Shown: positions 8,858 through 19,668, counted from the stretch's first letter. The stretch is DNA of 40,703 bases from Comamonas sp. lk (GCA_945865675.1 CAMBFO010000014.1:1-40703), one strand, 5' to 3'. Notes: generated by a model from the sequence alone, not told the origin. Made by a program: numbers and translations.

Positions 8858-10111
8858 GTGACAAAACCCACGGCCCAAGACGCATTGCCCGTCGATGCAG
8901 TCGCGTTAGCTAAGCCGCTTGCCAACGCGGCCATTGCATCGGACGGTGCGCCGCCGCAGTCCGACAGCCTGTTTGATGCGGTGGTGTCAGGCGCCTTTGA
9001 TTTGGAGGATACCGACGCCAGCGCAGCAGAGCCTCGGCGGATTTTGCAAGCCCAAGCCGAGACGCCCAAGTTGCATAAAATTTTGGCGCAATCGGGCATG
9101 GGTTCGCGCTTGGAGATGGAGCGTCTGATTTTGGAAGGGCGCATTTCGGTCAACAACGAACCAGCGCATATCGGTCAGCGGATTCAATTTGGCGACCATA
9201 TTAAGGTCAATGGCAAGCCGGTGCGTTTTCGCATTGACCCTCCGCCCGCGCGGGTGATCGCTTACCACAAGCCGGTGGGTGAAGTGGTAACGCACGATGA
9301 CCCGCAAAACCGGCCCACCGTGTTTCGACGACTGCCCAAGCTGCAACAAGGCAAATGGCAATCCGTAGGGCGCTTGGACCTCAATACCGAAGGCTTGTTG
9401 CTGTTTACCAGTTCTGGCGATCTGGCTAACCAGCTGATGCATCCGCGTTTCGGCCTGGAGCGCGAATACGCGGTGCGGGTTTTGGGTTCCCTTAGCCGCG
9501 ACGAGAAGCATCTGTTGCTGGACGGTGTGCGCCTGGACGATGGCGTGGCGCAATTTGGCAGCATCCAGGATGGCGGCGGCGAGGGCAGTAATTGCTGGTA
9601 CCGCGTGACGATCTCCGAGGGGCGTAACCGCGAGGTGCGCCGGATGATCGAGGCCGTGGGCCATGCGGTCAGCCGCCTCATTCGCATCCGCTACGGCGCT
9701 ATGCTCTTGCCACGTGGCCTTAAGCGCGGCGCTTGGATGGAGTTGGAAGAATCCGACATCCGCGCCTTGACCCAGGCGGCCGGCGGCCCCGCAGGCGCTC
9801 CTGGGCAAGCCGCGCCTGGCCGGCCCGAGCGCGTGGGCTCAGGCAAATCGGCCTACGGCAAAGCACGCGGGTCGGGTCCAGCAAGCGGGCCGCGGGCAGG
9901 TCGCGGACCCATGCCTGGGAAGAATAAATTTGGCGGCCCGATGGGTGAAACGCGGGCAGCGCCTGCCAAAGCGTCGGCGGGCCAGCCCGATCCCTTGAAA
10001 ACCTCGGTCGGCTATATCGGCGCCGATAGTTTGACGCGCCAGCGAAAACAGCAGGGCGGCAAGTCCGGTGCTATGCCCTTTGGGCCTAGGGGAAAAGGCC
10101 GCTCCCGCTAG
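8858..10111 (+). CDS. rluB: RluB-type 23S rRNA pseudouridine synthase
   Basis: A 417-residue RsuA-family synthase. A non-conserved N-terminus of about 65 residues precedes an S4 domain (about 70-125) and the catalytic domain, with the nucleophile D174 in [13 protein letters not shown] and the late motif [16 protein letters not shown]. From about 310 the chain is low-complexity, rich in Gly, Ala, Pro, Lys and Arg, a basic tail common in betaproteobacterial RluB. In E. coli RluB makes pseudouridine 2605 of 23S rRNA. The start is GTG at 8858 with a TCAGGAAAG site at 8841-8849. RluE or RluF are alternatives, but the scpB neighbour and length favour RluB. Confidence 0.9.
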   Translation: MTKPTAQDALPVDAVALAKPLANAAIASDGAPPQSDSLFDAVVSGAFDLEDTDASAAEPRRILQAQAETPKLHKILAQSGMGSRLEMERLILEGRISVNNEPAHIGQRIQFGDHIKVNGKPVRFRIDPPPARVIAYHKPVGEVVTHDDPQNRPTVFRRLPKLQQGKWQSVGRLDLNTEGLLLFTSSGDLANQLMHPRFGLEREYAVRVLGSLSRDEKHLLLDGVRLDDGVAQFGSIQDGGGEGSNCWYRVTISEGRNREVRRMIEAVGHAVSRLIRIRYGAMLLPRGLKRGAWMELEESDIRALTQAAGGPAGAPGQAAPGRPERVGSGKSAYGKARGSGPASGPRAGRGPMPGKNKFGGPMGETRAAPAKASAGQPDPLKTSVGYIGADSLTRQRKQQGGKSGAMPFGPRGKGRSR

Positions 10112-10119
10112 GGGTGGGG

Positions 10120-10128
10120 TGCTAAAAT
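10120..10128 (+). promoter_or_regulatory. Extended -10 promoter candidate for ndk
   Basis: TGCTAAAAT in the rluB-ndk gap matches an extended -10 (TGn plus TAAAAT). No clear -35 is present. A start near 10135 would give ndk a leader of about 50 nt. Confidence 0.4.
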
Positions 10129-10186
10129 CTGGCGCTTTGCCACGCCGGGTGGCGATACTAATTAATACGAAGGTTTACTCAAGACT

Positions 10187-10612
10187 ATGGCAATCGAACG
10201 CACGCTCTCTATCATCAAACCCGACGCTGTGGCGAAAAACGTCATCGGACAAATTTACGCCCGCTTCGAAGGCGCTGGACTGCAGGTGATTGCGGCCCGT
10301 ATGGCCCACCTCTCGCGCGGCGAGGCGCAAGCTTTTTACGCAGTGCATAAAGAGCGCCCCTTCTTCAAAGATTTGGTCGATTTCATGATCTCCGGCCCGG
10401 TGATGATCCAGGTGCTGGAAGGCCCCCATGCCATCATTACCAACCGCGACCTGATGGGCGCTACCGATCCCAAGAAAGCCAACCCCGGCACCATTCGTGC
10501 TGACTTTGCAGCCAGCATTGACGCCAATGCGGTGCATGGTTCGGACGCGCCGGAAACAGCGGCAGTAGAAATTGCCTTTTTCTTCCCTGGCATGCAAATT
10601 TACTCACGTTAA
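10187..10612 (+). CDS. ndk: Nucleoside diphosphate kinase
   Basis: A 141-residue NDK of the usual length. It starts [12 protein letters not shown], with the catalytic His at 117 in NAVHGSD and the family pattern around it. It transfers the gamma-phosphate between nucleoside triphosphates and diphosphates through phospho-His117, balancing NTP and dNTP pools in the cytoplasm. The ATG at 10187 has GAAGG at 10169-10173, a rather long 13-nt spacing. rlmN follows after 8 nt, an order common in betaproteobacteria (ndk-rlmN-pilW-rodZ-ispG-hisS). Confidence 0.97.
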   Translation: MAIERTLSIIKPDAVAKNVIGQIYARFEGAGLQVIAARMAHLSRGEAQAFYAVHKERPFFKDLVDFMISGPVMIQVLEGPHAIITNRDLMGATDPKKANPGTIRADFAASIDANAVHGSDAPETAAVEIAFFFPGMQIYSR

Positions 10613-10620
10613 ACCCGACT

Positions 10621-11778
10621 ATGCGGGCCAATCTACTCGACTACGACCTCGAGGGTTTGGCCCGTTTTTGCGAGCGCCTGGGCGAAAAGCGATTCCGGGC
10701 GGTGCAGTTATTCCGCTGGATACACCAAAAAGGCGCTAGCGACTTCGAAGCGATGAGCGATCTGGCCAAGTCCTTGCGCGAAAAGCTCAAGACCGGCGCC
10801 ATGGTGCAAGCGATGCCGGTGGTATCGCAGCAAGTCTCTGCAGATGGCACGATCAAGTGGTTGTTCGATGTCGGCGCTGGAGACGCCATCGAAGCAGTTT
10901 ATATCCCCGAAGCCGACCGTGGCACTTTGTGTGTTTCCTCCCAGGCCGGTTGCGCGGTAGCCTGCCGCTTTTGTTCTACGGGTCACCAGGGCTTTAGTCG
11001 TAACCTCACGGCCGGCGAAATCATTGCCCAGCTTTGGTTTGCGGAGCATTTTTTGCGCAAGCACCTGGGGCGCGATGAACGCATCATCTCCAATGTAGTC
11101 ATGATGGGTATGGGTGAGCCACTGCAAAATTATGCCGAGCTGCTACCGGCTTTGCGCACCATGCTCGATGACCACGCCTATGGCTTGTCGCGCCGCCGCG
11201 TCACGGTGTCAACCTCTGGTATGGTGCCCATGATGGACCGCTTGGGCCAGGACTGCCCGGTGGCGCTGGCGGTTTCTTTGCATGCCCCACAGAACGCACT
11301 GCGTGATGAATTGGTTCCCTTAAATAAAAAGTATCCGCTTGATGAACTCATGCGCGCTTGCGAACGCTATCTGTCAGTGGCGCCGCGCGACTTCATCACC
11401 TTTGAATACTGCATGCTCAATGGTGTGAATGACACGCCGGCCATGGCGCAGGAATTGATCGCGCTGCTGCGCCGCTATGGCCAGGGCCGCGCTGGGTGGT
11501 GCAAGCTCAATCTGATTCCCTTCAATCCCTTTCCGGCGTCCGGCTTGCAGCGCTCTACGCAGGCTGCTGTGGCAGCGTTTGCCCGCATCTTGAACGACGC
11601 GGGAATCATTACCACGGTCCGTAAAACCCGCGGCGATGATATTGATGCCGCTTGTGGTCAGCTGGCAGGCGAAGTGCGCGACCGTACCAGCGTTATGCTG
11701 CGCATGGACATGCGTAAAGCGCGCGAAACCGCGACGCCTGGACTTGCAGCTGCGGTTGAGGTGCTGCATGCGGTTTGA
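10621..11778 (+). CDS. rlmN: RlmN, dual-specificity 23S rRNA/tRNA m2A methyltransferase
   Basis: A 385-residue radical-SAM methyltransferase. The Fe-S cluster ligands are C111, C115 and C118 in [15 protein letters not shown] is at 162-167, and the second catalytic cysteine, the one methylated during turnover, is C345 in DIDAACGQL. It makes 2-methyladenosine at position 2503 of 23S rRNA and at position 37 of some tRNAs. It follows ndk by 8 nt, and its last 11 nt overlap the pilW start. Confidence 0.96.
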   Translation: MRANLLDYDLEGLARFCERLGEKRFRAVQLFRWIHQKGASDFEAMSDLAKSLREKLKTGAMVQAMPVVSQQVSADGTIKWLFDVGAGDAIEAVYIPEADRGTLCVSSQAGCAVACRFCSTGHQGFSRNLTAGEIIAQLWFAEHFLRKHLGRDERIISNVVMMGMGEPLQNYAELLPALRTMLDDHAYGLSRRRVTVSTSGMVPMMDRLGQDCPVALAVSLHAPQNALRDELVPLNKKYPLDELMRACERYLSVAPRDFITFEYCMLNGVNDTPAMAQELIALLRRYGQGRAGWCKLNLIPFNPFPASGLQRSTQAAVAAFARILNDAGIITTVRKTRGDDIDAACGQLAGEVRDRTSVMLRMDMRKARETATPGLAAAVEVLHAV

Positions 11779-12604
11779 TGCGCAGGCTTGTCTGGCGCTA
11801 GCGCCTGGCAGGGTCTATGCCCCCTGGATAGCCCGCAGCCGTGTGTTTGCTGTCCTTTACTTGCTAGTCTTGCTGGCAGCGTGCGCAGGTGCTGGTAAGA
11901 CTGAGCTGAGTACCGGCTCCGTCGATTCTGAGGCACGCAAGCGCGCCCGCGTATATTTGGAGTTGGCTGCCACCTATTTTGCAGACGGAATGAACGGCTA
12001 TGCGCTGGACGCCATGCAGCAAAGCCTGGCCGCAGACAATGGTTTGTACGAAGCGCATAACCTGCGTGGCCTGATTTATATGCGTTTGAACGAGCCGACA
12101 CTCGCCGAGGACGGGTTTCGCAAAGCCCTGGCGGTACAGGCACAAGCGGCTTCGGTGCAACACAATTACGGGTGGTTTTTGTGCCAGCAAGGCCGTATGG
12201 GCGAGGCAATGGTCATGTTTAGCGCTGCCTTGGCCAATCCGACCTACGAAGCACGCGCTAAAACCTGGATGACCCAGGGCTTGTGCCAGGCTAAGGCCGG
12301 GCAGGCGGCCAATGCGGAAAATAGCCTATTGACTGCCTTTAGGTTGGAACCTGCCAACCCGGTGGTCAGCTACAACCTGGCCTCGCATTTATTTAAGCAG
12401 GCCGATTACGCGCGTGCGCAGGCATTTATTGCTCCTATCAATACTTCACAATGGGCCAATGCCCAGACCTTGTGGCTGGGAATCAAGCTGGCCCGTAAGA
12501 GCGCTGACGGTGTGCAAGTTACAGCTCTGAGCGCGAGCTTGCGTAGCCGTTTTGCGCAATCACCTGAGCTGAGTTTGCTCGACAAAGGGGTGTTCGATGA
12601 CTAA
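11768..12604 (+). CDS. pilW: PilW/PilF type IV pilus biogenesis lipoprotein
   Basis: A 278-residue TPR lipoprotein. A hydrophobic segment ends in the lipobox LLAAC with lipidated C39. TPR repeats follow: [20 protein letters not shown], ... [20 protein letters not shown], ... [19 protein letters not shown]. The family is the pilotin that brings the PilQ secretin to the outer membrane. I start at the ATG at 11768, inside the end of rlmN; the frame is open upstream but only as a shadow of rlmN. The signal peptide would then have an unusually long leading segment, so an internal GTG at codon 26 is possible. The stop overlaps the next gene by 8 nt. The slot between rlmN and rodZ is the usual one for pilF/pilW. 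Confidence 0.9.
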   Translation: MRFDAQACLALAPGRVYAPWIARSRVFAVLYLLVLLAACAGAGKTELSTGSVDSEARKRARVYLELAATYFADGMNGYALDAMQQSLAADNGLYEAHNLRGLIYMRLNEPTLAEDGFRKALAVQAQAASVQHNYGWFLCQQGRMGEAMVMFSAALANPTYEARAKTWMTQGLCQAKAGQAANAENSLLTAFRLEPANPVVSYNLASHLFKQADYARAQAFIAPINTSQWANAQTLWLGIKLARKSADGVQVTALSASLRSRFAQSPELSLLDKGVFDD

Positions 12605-13490
12605 TGCAGACGAAGAGACGATCGGGCTGCGTGTGCCCTCTGAATTTGCCGACGCTACGCTTACGCAGAAAGCGCCTAGCGTGGGGCAGCAGTTGCAGCG
12701 TGCGCGCCTGGACTTGGGGATGTCTTTGGAGAGTTTGTCGGCCCGCCTGAAGGTATCGGTACCACGCTTGCAGGCTTTTGAGAATGATGAGTTTGACAAA
12801 GGTCCCAATCTGCATAGCGGCCGCGCCATGGTCGCCAGCGTGGCGCGTTTTCTCGGCCTGGATGCACAGCCCCTGTTGGCGCAAATGCCCCAGCCGACGT
12901 CCCGGGGCCCGGCCCCCGGCATGCACGAAGCGGTGGGCACTTTCACCAAGGAGACCCGGCTGGCCTTGCTGCGCGAGCAACCGGGGCCAGTGTCTCCGGT
13001 CTGGTGGATTGCATTGTTTTTGTTGCTGTTGGCCGCTTTGGTTTATTTCTATCCGCAGATCGCACACATGGGCCGAACTGCGCTCACAGCGGCCGCACCG
13101 CAACCCAGCGCGTCCGCAGCAGCGGCACCCCAAGCGGAGCCGCAAGACGCTACCGTACAAGGCGTGCCCGCTCCATTGCCTTCGACATCCATGCCCGAGG
13201 CGCCCGCGCTAGCCACAGCGGCAGATCGTGGCGTATCGGCGCCCAAGCTGGCGCAGCCGGTGCTAGTTTTCAAGGCGCGCGGTAGTACCTGGATTGAAGT
13301 CACCGATGCCAAAGGAACGGTTTTGTTGCGACGCACATTGGCGGCGTCTGAAGCTGCCGAAGTGCTTGGCGACTTACCACTTGCGGTGGTGGTCGGACGG
13401 GCCGACCATACCGATGTTTTGGTCCGGGGTGTGCTTTTCTCGTTAGAGGCGCATACCCAGGACAACGTTGCCAGATTCAAGGTGCCATGA
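12597..13490 (+). CDS. rodZ: RodZ-like cytoskeletal/morphogenesis protein
   Basis: A 297-residue bitopic protein. Residues about 28-95 form a cytoplasmic helix-turn-helix of RodZ type ([21 protein letters not shown] ahead of a VASVARFLG segment). A single membrane segment lies at about 134-154, followed by an Ala/Pro/Gln-rich periplasmic linker and a C-terminal DUF4115-type beta domain starting [14 protein letters not shown]. RodZ binds MreB and controls cell shape. Sequence divergence from enteric RodZ is large, so the name rests on architecture plus context ahead of ispG, which is conserved in proteobacteria. The stop overlaps the ispG start by 4 nt. Confidence 0.85.
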   Translation: MTNADEETIGLRVPSEFADATLTQKAPSVGQQLQRARLDLGMSLESLSARLKVSVPRLQAFENDEFDKGPNLHSGRAMVASVARFLGLDAQPLLAQMPQPTSRGPAPGMHEAVGTFTKETRLALLREQPGPVSPVWWIALFLLLLAALVYFYPQIAHMGRTALTAAAPQPSASAAAAPQAEPQDATVQGVPAPLPSTSMPEAPALATAADRGVSAPKLAQPVLVFKARGSTWIEVTDAKGTVLLRRTLAASEAAEVLGDLPLAVVVGRADHTDVLVRGVLFSLEAHTQDNVARFKVP

Positions 13491-14755
13491 TGACAAGTCA
13501 GACTTTTTTGAACGCCAATGGAGTCGCTGCGCGCCAAGGCCTTCAGGCCCGTGTGCGATGGGACAGCAATGTGATAACCGTTGGTGGCGGTGCGCCCGTG
13601 CGTATCCAGTCTATGACCAATACCGACACGGTTGACGTCATCGGCACGGCGATCCAGGTGAAGGAGTTGGCGCTGGCCGGTTCGGAGTTGGTGCGCATCA
13701 CCGTCAATACGCCTGAAGCGGCGCAGGCGGTTCCGCATATCCGTGAACAATTAGACCGCATGGGCATCGCCGTGCCCTTGATTGGTGATTTTCATTACAA
13801 CGGCCACAGATTGCTGACAGATTTTCCCGATTGCGCGCAGGCGCTCTCCAAATACCGTATCAACCCGGGCAATGTCGGTAAGGGCGATAAGAAAGACCGT
13901 CAGTTCGGGCAGATGATTGACGCGGCCATGCGCTGGGACAAGCCGGTGCGCATCGGTGTGAACTGGGGCAGTCTGGACCAGGAGTTACTCGCTGATTTGA
14001 TGGATGCCAACAGCAAACTGCCTGAGCCGCGCAATTACAAACAGGTGATGTACCAGGCTTTGATCAACTCGGCGGTGGGTTCCGCGCAACTGGCGCAATC
14101 CATGGGCATGGCGGCCCATCAAATCATTATTTCTTGCAAAGTCAGTGGCGTGCAGGACTTGATTGCCGTCTATCGCGAACTGGGCCGCAGCACTTCTTAT
14201 CCCTTGCATCTGGGTCTGACGGAGGCGGGTATGGGTACCAAAGGCACGGTGGCTTCCAGCGCAGCTTTGTCGGTTTTGCTTCAAGAGGGCATTGGCGACA
14301 CCATCCGCGTGTCGCTGACCCCTGCGCCTGGCGAGTCGCGTAACCAGGAGGTGGTGATTGCGGCTGAAATTTTGCAGGCATTGGGCTTGCGCGCCTTTGT
14401 TCCGAGTGTTACCGCCTGCCCCGGCTGTGGACGTACCACCAGCACCACGTTTCAAGAACTCACGCAGCAGATTGACAATTTTTTGCGCGACAAAATGCCG
14501 GTGTGGCGCAAAGAGTTTCCGGGTGTGGAAGGCCTTAAGGTCGCGGTGATGGGCTGCATCGTCAACGGACCAGGCGAAAGCAAGCATGCCGATATCGGCA
14601 TCAGCCTGCCTGGTACCGGCGAGGCCCCTGCGGCTCCGGTATTTATAGACGGCGAAAAACGCATGACTTTACGTGGTGACTCGATAGCCACCGAATTCCA
14701 AGCGGTGGTGGAAAACTATATCCGTGAGCGCTTTGGCGCGCCGGCTCTCAAATAA
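13487..14755 (+). CDS. ispG: IspG, HMBPP synthase of the MEP pathway
   Basis: A 422-residue 4Fe-4S enzyme. The TIM-barrel part starts [11 protein letters not shown], with [10 protein letters not shown]. The cluster ligands are C311 and C314 in ACPGCGRTT and C357 in GCIVNGPGE, with E364 completing the site. The length and the extra central residues are those of the long betaproteobacterial form. It converts MEcPP to HMBPP, the penultimate step of isoprenoid precursor synthesis. The ATG at 13487 overlaps the rodZ stop. hisS follows after 10 nt. Confidence 0.97.
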   Translation: MMTSQTFLNANGVAARQGLQARVRWDSNVITVGGGAPVRIQSMTNTDTVDVIGTAIQVKELALAGSELVRITVNTPEAAQAVPHIREQLDRMGIAVPLIGDFHYNGHRLLTDFPDCAQALSKYRINPGNVGKGDKKDRQFGQMIDAAMRWDKPVRIGVNWGSLDQELLADLMDANSKLPEPRNYKQVMYQALINSAVGSAQLAQSMGMAAHQIIISCKVSGVQDLIAVYRELGRSTSYPLHLGLTEAGMGTKGTVASSAALSVLLQEGIGDTIRVSLTPAPGESRNQEVVIAAEILQALGLRAFVPSVTACPGCGRTTSTTFQELTQQIDNFLRDKMPVWRKEFPGVEGLKVAVMGCIVNGPGESKHADIGISLPGTGEAPAAPVFIDGEKRMTLRGDSIATEFQAVVENYIRERFGAPALK

Positions 14756-14765
14756 AACACATTTT

Positions 14766-16079
14766 ATGAATCAAGCACCATCGCCACGCAAGGCGGAACG
14801 TCTGGTGGCCGTCAAAGGCATGAACGACATCCTGCCGCCGGAATCGGCGCGCTGGGAAGACTTGGAGGCGCGCGTGCGCGCCTTGATGCGACGTTATGCG
14901 TACGAGAGTATCCGCACGCCGATCGTCGAACCTACCGCACTATTTGTACGCGGCCTGGGGGAGGTGACGGATATTGTTGAAAAGGAGATGTACTCCTTTG
15001 AAGACCGACTCAATGGCGAGCAGCTCACCCTGCGCCCGGAGAACACTGCAGGCTTGGTGCGCGCCGTCGTGGAGCACAACCTTCTGTATAACGGTGGCAA
15101 ACGCCTGTTCTACATCGGCCCCATGTTCCGTCATGAGCGACCACAGCGCGGGCGTTACCGCCAGTTTTACCAAATTGGCGCCGAAGCCCTGGGCTTTGCC
15201 GGCCCCGAACTCGACGCCGAACTCATTTTGATGGCGCATGCGCTGTGGAAAGAATTGGGTATTCAAGGCGTGCAGTTGCACATCAATAACCTGGGCCAGC
15301 CGGATGAGCGTAAATTGCACCGAGCCGCCTTGATTGCCTACTTTGAACAGCACGAAGAAGACTTGGACGCTGAGTCGCGCCGCCGTCTGCACCTGAACCC
15401 ATTGCGCTTACTCGATAGCAAAAACCCGGCTATGCAGTCCGTGATTGAGGCAGCGCCACGGCTCATGGACTTCCAGGGAGAGGCATCACGCGCGCATTTG
15501 GATGCGGTACTGGCCATATTGAAGGCCAATGCAGTCGACTATGTGATCAACCCCCGCTTGGTCCGCGGTATGGACTATTACAACCTGACGGTGTTTGAGT
15601 TTGTGACTACCGAACTAGGGTCCCAGGGAACGATATGCGGTGGTGGACGCTATGACTATCTGGTGGAAGAGGTAGGTGGTAAAGCTGCGCCGGCGGTGGG
15701 CTGGGCGCTGGGCATGGAGCGATTACTGGAGTTGCTCAAAACACAGGGCGTGCACGCTGCGCCGACGGCACCGCTTGCGTTCGCGGTAGTTACCGATAAG
15801 CATTTTTTACCTGATGCGCTGCGTACCTTGGAGCAATTGCGTGGTGCCGGCCTGGCGGTGCAGTTGCATGCCAGCGCCGATGGCGCCATGGCCAGCATGA
15901 AATCCCAGTTCAAAAAGGCCGACGCCAGCGGAGCCCGCTATGCCCTGGTGTTTGGCGCTGACGAAATGGCCGGCGGCAAGCTGAGCATCAAAGACCTGCG
16001 CAATGCATCGACCCCGCAACGCGCGGTAGCCATGGCCGATTGGCCGCAATGGGCGCAAAGCCTACAATCCGATGCTTAA
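14766..16079 (+). CDS. hisS: Histidyl-tRNA synthetase
   Basis: A 437-residue class II synthetase. It begins near [12 protein letters not shown], with TLRPENTAG and [14 protein letters not shown] in the catalytic core, the histidine-binding signature [16 protein letters not shown], the [14 protein letters not shown] loop, and an anticodon-binding domain from about residue 335. The ATG at 14766 is chosen: the frame extends back to 14724, but those codons lie inside ispG and the family starts just before KGMNDILP. A catalytically dead paralogue, hisZ, is also in this window; this copy keeps the class II motifs hisZ lacks. Confidence 0.96.
   Translation: MNQAPSPRKAERLVAVKGMNDILPPESARWEDLEARVRALMRRYAYESIRTPIVEPTALFVRGLGEVTDIVEKEMYSFEDRLNGEQLTLRPENTAGLVRAVVEHNLLYNGGKRLFYIGPMFRHERPQRGRYRQFYQIGAEALGFAGPELDAELILMAHALWKELGIQGVQLHINNLGQPDERKLHRAALIAYFEQHEEDLDAESRRRLHLNPLRLLDSKNPAMQSVIEAAPRLMDFQGEASRAHLDAVLAILKANAVDYVINPRLVRGMDYYNLTVFEFVTTELGSQGTICGGGRYDYLVEEVGGKAAPAVGWALGMERLLELLKTQGVHAAPTAPLAFAVVTDKHFLPDALRTLEQLRGAGLAVQLHASADGAMASMKSQFKKADASGARYALVFGADEMAGGKLSIKDLRNASTPQRAVAMADWPQWAQSLQSDA
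16040..16068 (+). promoter_or_regulatory. Candidate promoter for yfgM-bamB
   Basis: TTGGCC at 16040-16045 and TACAAT at 16063-16068 are 17 nt apart, the best-spaced hexamer pair I found in the window. They lie within the last codons of hisS and would start a message about 15-20 nt before the yfgM ATG at 16092. Confidence 0.4.
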
Positions 16080-16091
16080 TTACGTAATGCC

Positions 16092-16772
16092 ATGGCCAAC
16101 CAATTAGACCTTGAAGAACAAGAGCAGCTTGACCAGCTCAAGCATTTCTGGAGCCGATACGGCAACTTAATCACCGGGCTGCTCGTCGTCGTGCTCCTGG
16201 CGGTCGCCGCATGGAACGGCTACCACTATTGGCAGCGCAGCCAGGCAAGCCAGTCTGCCGCCTTGTTCGATGAAATGAGCAAAGCGGTAGCCACAGGTGA
16301 TACGTCCTTGGCGCAGCGAAGCTTTTCGGATATGAAAGAGCGTTACCCATCGGCCGCCTATACCCAGCAGGCAGCCTTAGCTTTGGCGCGCCAAGCCAGC
16401 GATAAAGGCGATACCGACGCAGCTAAATCGGCGTTGCAATGGGTGGTGGATAAATCGGGTGACCAGGGCTATACCGCCATCGCCCGCCTGCGCTTGGCCA
16501 ATATGTACTTCGATGCCAAAGACTATGCGCAGGCCTTGGCGCAGCTAGACGGCGTGACGGACGAAGCATTTGCGGCCCTGGTGGCCGACCGCAAAGGCGA
16601 TATTTTTGCGGCGCAGGATAAGCGTTCCGAGGCCAAAGCGGCTTATTTACTGGCCTACCAAAAATTAGAAGAGCGCGCGCAATACCGGCGCGTGGTGCAG
16701 GTCAAACTCAACGCGCTAGGTGTGGACCCGGAGGCGGTCGCTGCTCCCAAACTGGCTGAGGGACTGAAATAA
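16092..16772 (+). CDS. yfgM: YfgM-like TPR membrane protein
   Basis: A 226-residue protein with an acidic, Gln-rich cytoplasmic start, one membrane segment at about 25-43 (NLITGLLVVVLLAVAAW), and a periplasmic TPR-like domain (FDEMSKAVATGD, QAALALARQASDKGDTDAA, LRLANMYFDAKDYAQALAQL). In E. coli YfgM associates with the SecYEG translocon and the chaperone PpiD. The order hisS-yfgM-bamB-der is conserved across beta- and gammaproteobacteria and supports the name. The TAA shares its last base with the bamB ATG, so translation is probably coupled. Confidence 0.88.
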   Translation: MANQLDLEEQEQLDQLKHFWSRYGNLITGLLVVVLLAVAAWNGYHYWQRSQASQSAALFDEMSKAVATGDTSLAQRSFSDMKERYPSAAYTQQAALALARQASDKGDTDAAKSALQWVVDKSGDQGYTAIARLRLANMYFDAKDYAQALAQLDGVTDEAFAALVADRKGDIFAAQDKRSEAKAAYLLAYQKLEERAQYRRVVQVKLNALGVDPEAVAAPKLAEGLK

Positions 16773-17908
16773 TGGCCCAAAGCGGATTTTTTTTGCGCAG
16801 CCTGTTCGCAAGCAGTGTCTACAGCGTGGCGCTGTTGCTTGGCGGCTGTGCCGGTTTTGATAAACCAAAACCCGAGTCCCTGGAGGCCAATCCCGCCAGT
16901 CTGGCCGTCAAGGAGGTATGGCGCGTCAATGTGGGCGCTACGGCGTCCCCCCTGGAGTTGCGCGCGGTCGGCCCCTTGTTATGGGCTGCTTCCAGCCAAG
17001 GCGAACTAAGCCTGATTGACGCTGCCAGCGGTCAAATAGGTGGGCGGGCCAGCGCCGGGCAGTCACTGAGCGCCGGTGTAGGTGCTGACAAGCAGTTTGT
17101 CGCAGTGACCAGCCTGGATAACCAGTTGATTGTCCACAGCGAGCAAAAAGAGCTATGGCGTCAAAAGATTCCTTCGCTGGTCGTCACCGCGCCTTTGGTC
17201 GCAGGCGAGCGGGTATTCGTTTTGGCTGCGGACCGCACGGTCTATGCCTTTGACGCAGCAAACGGTCGCAAGCTCTGGACGCAGCAACGTTCCGGTGAAA
17301 CCTTGTTATTGGGGCAGGCCGGCTTATTGACGGCCGTAGGCGATACCTTGCTGGCGGCGCAGGGCGGCCGCTTGCTCGGTTTGAATCCGCAAAATGGATC
17401 GCTGCGCTGGGATGTACAAGTAGCCAGCGGGCGCGGGGTGAACGAGGTGGAACGCCTGGCTGATTTGGTCTCGGGTGTGAGCCGGGTTGCCGATTCCGTG
17501 TGTCTGCGGGCCTTTCAGTACGCTGTCGCTTGCGTGGACACGCGTACCGGTCGCAGTCTGTGGAATAAATCCGCTTCTGGCGCCACAGGTATTGGCGGTG
17601 ATGCCCAAAGCGTGTTCGGTACCGAAAGCGATGGCAAAGTGATCGCCTGGCGCCGCGCCGATGGTGAAAAATTGTGGACCAACGAAAAATTGCGCTTTCG
17701 CAGTGTGACGGGGCCAACGCTGGCCGGTGGCGCTTTGCTGCTGGGCGATGGCGACGGTAATCTGCACTTTCTCTCTCCTGTGGACGGCAAGCTCTTAAAC
17801 CGCCTTAGCACCGATGGTTCACCGATTGTTTCTGCGCCTTTGTGGCTTGCTTCGACCTGGGTGGTGATCACCCAGCGCGGTAACGTCATCGGGTTCCGGC
17901 TGCAATAG
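16772..17908 (+). CDS. bamB: BamB, outer-membrane assembly lipoprotein
   Basis: A 378-residue lipoprotein. The signal peptide ends in LLGGC with lipidated C26. The rest consists of PQQ/WD-like beta-propeller repeats, for example VYAFDAANGRKLWTQQRSG, LLGLNPQNGSLRWDVQV and CVDTRTGRSLWNKSASG, each a blade with the Gly-x-x-x-Trp signature. BamB assists BamA in beta-barrel insertion. It pairs functionally with bamD at 6125-6991. A 12-bp palindrome starts on the last base of the stop codon. Confidence 0.95.
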   Translation: MAQSGFFLRSLFASSVYSVALLLGGCAGFDKPKPESLEANPASLAVKEVWRVNVGATASPLELRAVGPLLWAASSQGELSLIDAASGQIGGRASAGQSLSAGVGADKQFVAVTSLDNQLIVHSEQKELWRQKIPSLVVTAPLVAGERVFVLAADRTVYAFDAANGRKLWTQQRSGETLLLGQAGLLTAVGDTLLAAQGGRLLGLNPQNGSLRWDVQVASGRGVNEVERLADLVSGVSRVADSVCLRAFQYAVACVDTRTGRSLWNKSASGATGIGGDAQSVFGTESDGKVIAWRRADGEKLWTNEKLRFRSVTGPTLAGGALLLGDGDGNLHFLSPVDGKLLNRLSTDGSPIVSAPLWLASTWVVITQRGNVIGFRLQ

Positions 17909-17919
17909 GCCCTAGGGCC
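17908..17919 (+). repeat. Perfect 12-bp palindrome between bamB and der
   Basis: GGCCCTAGGGCC starts at the last base of the bamB TAG and ends 7 nt before the der ATG. It occupies the place of the der ribosome-binding site, and no purine-rich site is otherwise visible there. Confidence 0.6.
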
Positions 17920-17926
17920 ACGCTGT

Positions 17927-19264
17927 ATGAAACCGGTCATCGCTCTGGTCGGCAGGCCTAATGTAGGCAAGTCGACCCTGTTTAATCGGCTAACCAAAAG
18001 CCGCGACGCCATCGTTGCCGACTTTGCAGGATTGACGCGCGATCGCCACTATGGCAATGCCAAGCACGGTAAGCAGGAAATCATCGTCGTGGATACCGGC
18101 GGGTTTGAGCCTGATGCGACCAGCGGTATCTTCAAAGAAATGGCCAAGCAGACCCGCCAAGCGGTGGCCGAAGCCGATGCCGTGCTTTTTATTGTGGATG
18201 CCCGTGGCGGCGTGTCGGCGCAAGACTACGAAATTGCCAAATACCTGCGCCGCCTGGGCAAAACCAGCTATGTGGTGGCCAATAAAGCCGAAGGTATGAC
18301 CGAAACCACGCAGTTTGGCGAGTTTTATGAGCTTGGCCTCGGTGCAGTGATCGCCGTGTCCGCAGCCCACGGACAAGGCATCCGCACGCTGTTGGATCAG
18401 GTGATGGCGCCTTTCGCACCCGACCCGGATGCGGCCGAGCCCGAAGAAAGCCAGCCCGGGACGATCAAATTGGCGGTAGCAGGGCGGCCCAACGTAGGCA
18501 AATCCACCCTGATAAACACCTGGCTGGGCGAAGAGCGCCTGGTGGCCTTTGATTTACCGGGCACCACGCGCGACACGATTTCCATTCCCTTTGAGCGCAG
18601 CGGGCAAAAATTTGAGCTGATGGATACCGCAGGTCTGCGTCGCAAAGGTAAAGTATTTGAAGCGATTGAAAAGTTTTCAGTGGTCAAAACTTTGCAGGCG
18701 ATTGAGTCGGCCAGCGTGGTCTTGCTATTGATCGACGCGATTGAAGGCGTCACCGACCAGGACGCCCATATTGCAGGCTACATCCTGGAGTCGGGGCGCG
18801 CGGTGGTGGTGGCGGTGAATAAATGGGATGCGGTGGACGAGTACCAGCGTGAACTGGTGAAACGCTCGCTCGAAACCCGTTTGGGGTTTTTAAAGTTTGC
18901 CGCCTTGCATTTGATTTCTGCGCGCAAACGCCAGGGCTTGGGGCCGGTATGGGATTCGATTGCCCAGGCGCACCGTGCAGCCAATTGCAAAATGCCTACG
19001 CCGGTGTTGACCCGTTTGCTGCTGGAGGCAGTGCAGTTTCAGACGCCTAAGAAAACCGGCATGTACCGCCCGAAGTTGCGCTATGCCCACCAAGGCGGCA
19101 TGAATCCGCCGATTATTGTGATCCATGGCAATTCGCTCGAACATGTGACAGAAGCCTACAAACGTTTTTTAGAAGGGCGTTTTCGCAAAGAATTTAACCT
19201 GGTGGGCACACCGCTGCGTATCCAAATGAAGTCGGCCGCCAACCCCTATGCCGACAAGGAGTGA
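17927..19264 (+). CDS. der: Der (EngA), double-domain ribosome assembly GTPase
   Basis: A 445-residue protein with two tandem GTPase domains and a C-terminal KH-like domain. P-loops GRPNVGKST are at 9-17 and 186-194; DTGG and DTAG follow as G3. G4 is NKAE (119-122) in the first domain, not the canonical NKxD, and NKWD in the second. The KH-like end has [17 protein letters not shown]. Der is essential for 50S subunit maturation. It lies 18 nt downstream of bamB. Confidence 0.97.
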   Translation: MKPVIALVGRPNVGKSTLFNRLTKSRDAIVADFAGLTRDRHYGNAKHGKQEIIVVDTGGFEPDATSGIFKEMAKQTRQAVAEADAVLFIVDARGGVSAQDYEIAKYLRRLGKTSYVVANKAEGMTETTQFGEFYELGLGAVIAVSAAHGQGIRTLLDQVMAPFAPDPDAAEPEESQPGTIKLAVAGRPNVGKSTLINTWLGEERLVAFDLPGTTRDTISIPFERSGQKFELMDTAGLRRKGKVFEAIEKFSVVKTLQAIESASVVLLLIDAIEGVTDQDAHIAGYILESGRAVVVAVNKWDAVDEYQRELVKRSLETRLGFLKFAALHLISARKRQGLGPVWDSIAQAHRAANCKMPTPVLTRLLLEAVQFQTPKKTGMYRPKLRYAHQGGMNPPIIVIHGNSLEHVTEAYKRFLEGRFRKEFNLVGTPLRIQMKSAANPYADKE

Positions 19265-19278
19265 CCCCCATGCCGCAT

Positions 19279-19288
19279 GCCTTAAGGC
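19279..19288 (+). repeat. 10-bp palindrome in the der-hfq gap
   Basis: GCCTTAAGGC, 14 nt after the der stop. No U-run follows. The 107-nt der-hfq gap otherwise holds no convincing promoter by eye, although hfq is usually transcribed from its own promoter. Confidence 0.4.
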
Positions 19289-19371
19289 CCCATTGTGACT
19301 TCGGGCACTGAGAATCCATTGCCAATGTGGTATCTTCAACCGTTCTTACTACTTTCAACACGGAAAATATC

Positions 19372-19620
19372 GTGAACAACAAAAGTCAACTTCTCCAAGA
19401 CCCCTTTCTTAATGCATTGCGCCGGGAGCATGTGCCGGTTTCGGTGTACCTGGTCAACGGTATCAAACTGCAGGGACAGATTGAGTCCTTTGATCAATAC
19501 GTGGTTTTGCTGCGAAACACCGTGACCCAGATGGTGTACAAGCATGCGATTTCCACTATCGTGCCCGGGCGTGCAGTCAATTTCGCACTGCCCCCCGCCG
19601 ACGGCGCTGAAGCGTCCTGA
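19372..19620 (+). CDS. hfq: Hfq RNA chaperone
   Basis: An 82-residue Sm-like protein. The start is a GTG at 19372, giving [16 protein letters not shown] as in other Hfq proteins; the frame runs open to 19327 but adds nothing Hfq-like. The lateral-rim basic patch is R17/R18. The Sm1 region reads [17 protein letters not shown] and the Sm2 motif YKH is at 56-58. The C-terminal tail is short, about 12 residues past the Sm fold. Hfq hexamers pair small RNAs with mRNAs and affect message stability. A GGAAAA-type site sits about 7 nt before the GTG. hflX follows in the same reading frame. Confidence 0.97.
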   Translation: MNNKSQLLQDPFLNALRREHVPVSVYLVNGIKLQGQIESFDQYVVLLRNTVTQMVYKHAISTIVPGRAVNFALPPADGAEAS

Positions 19621-19649
19621 TATCGCTACAGGGCGGCCCCATCGGGCTG

Positions 19650-19661
19650 CTGCGTACGCAG
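19650..19661 (+). repeat. 12-bp palindrome in the hfq-hflX gap
   Basis: CTGCGTACGCAG is a perfect palindrome ending 7 nt before the TTG start of hflX, where a ribosome-binding site would be expected. As RNA it could fold as a 4-bp stem with a GUAC loop. Confidence 0.55.
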
Positions 19662-19668
19662 ACCTGAT

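Noticed and set aside
11636-11767. Longer pilW frame reaching back into rlmN
   Set aside because: The added Cys- and Arg-rich sequence is an out-of-frame reading of rlmN and would bury the signal peptide.
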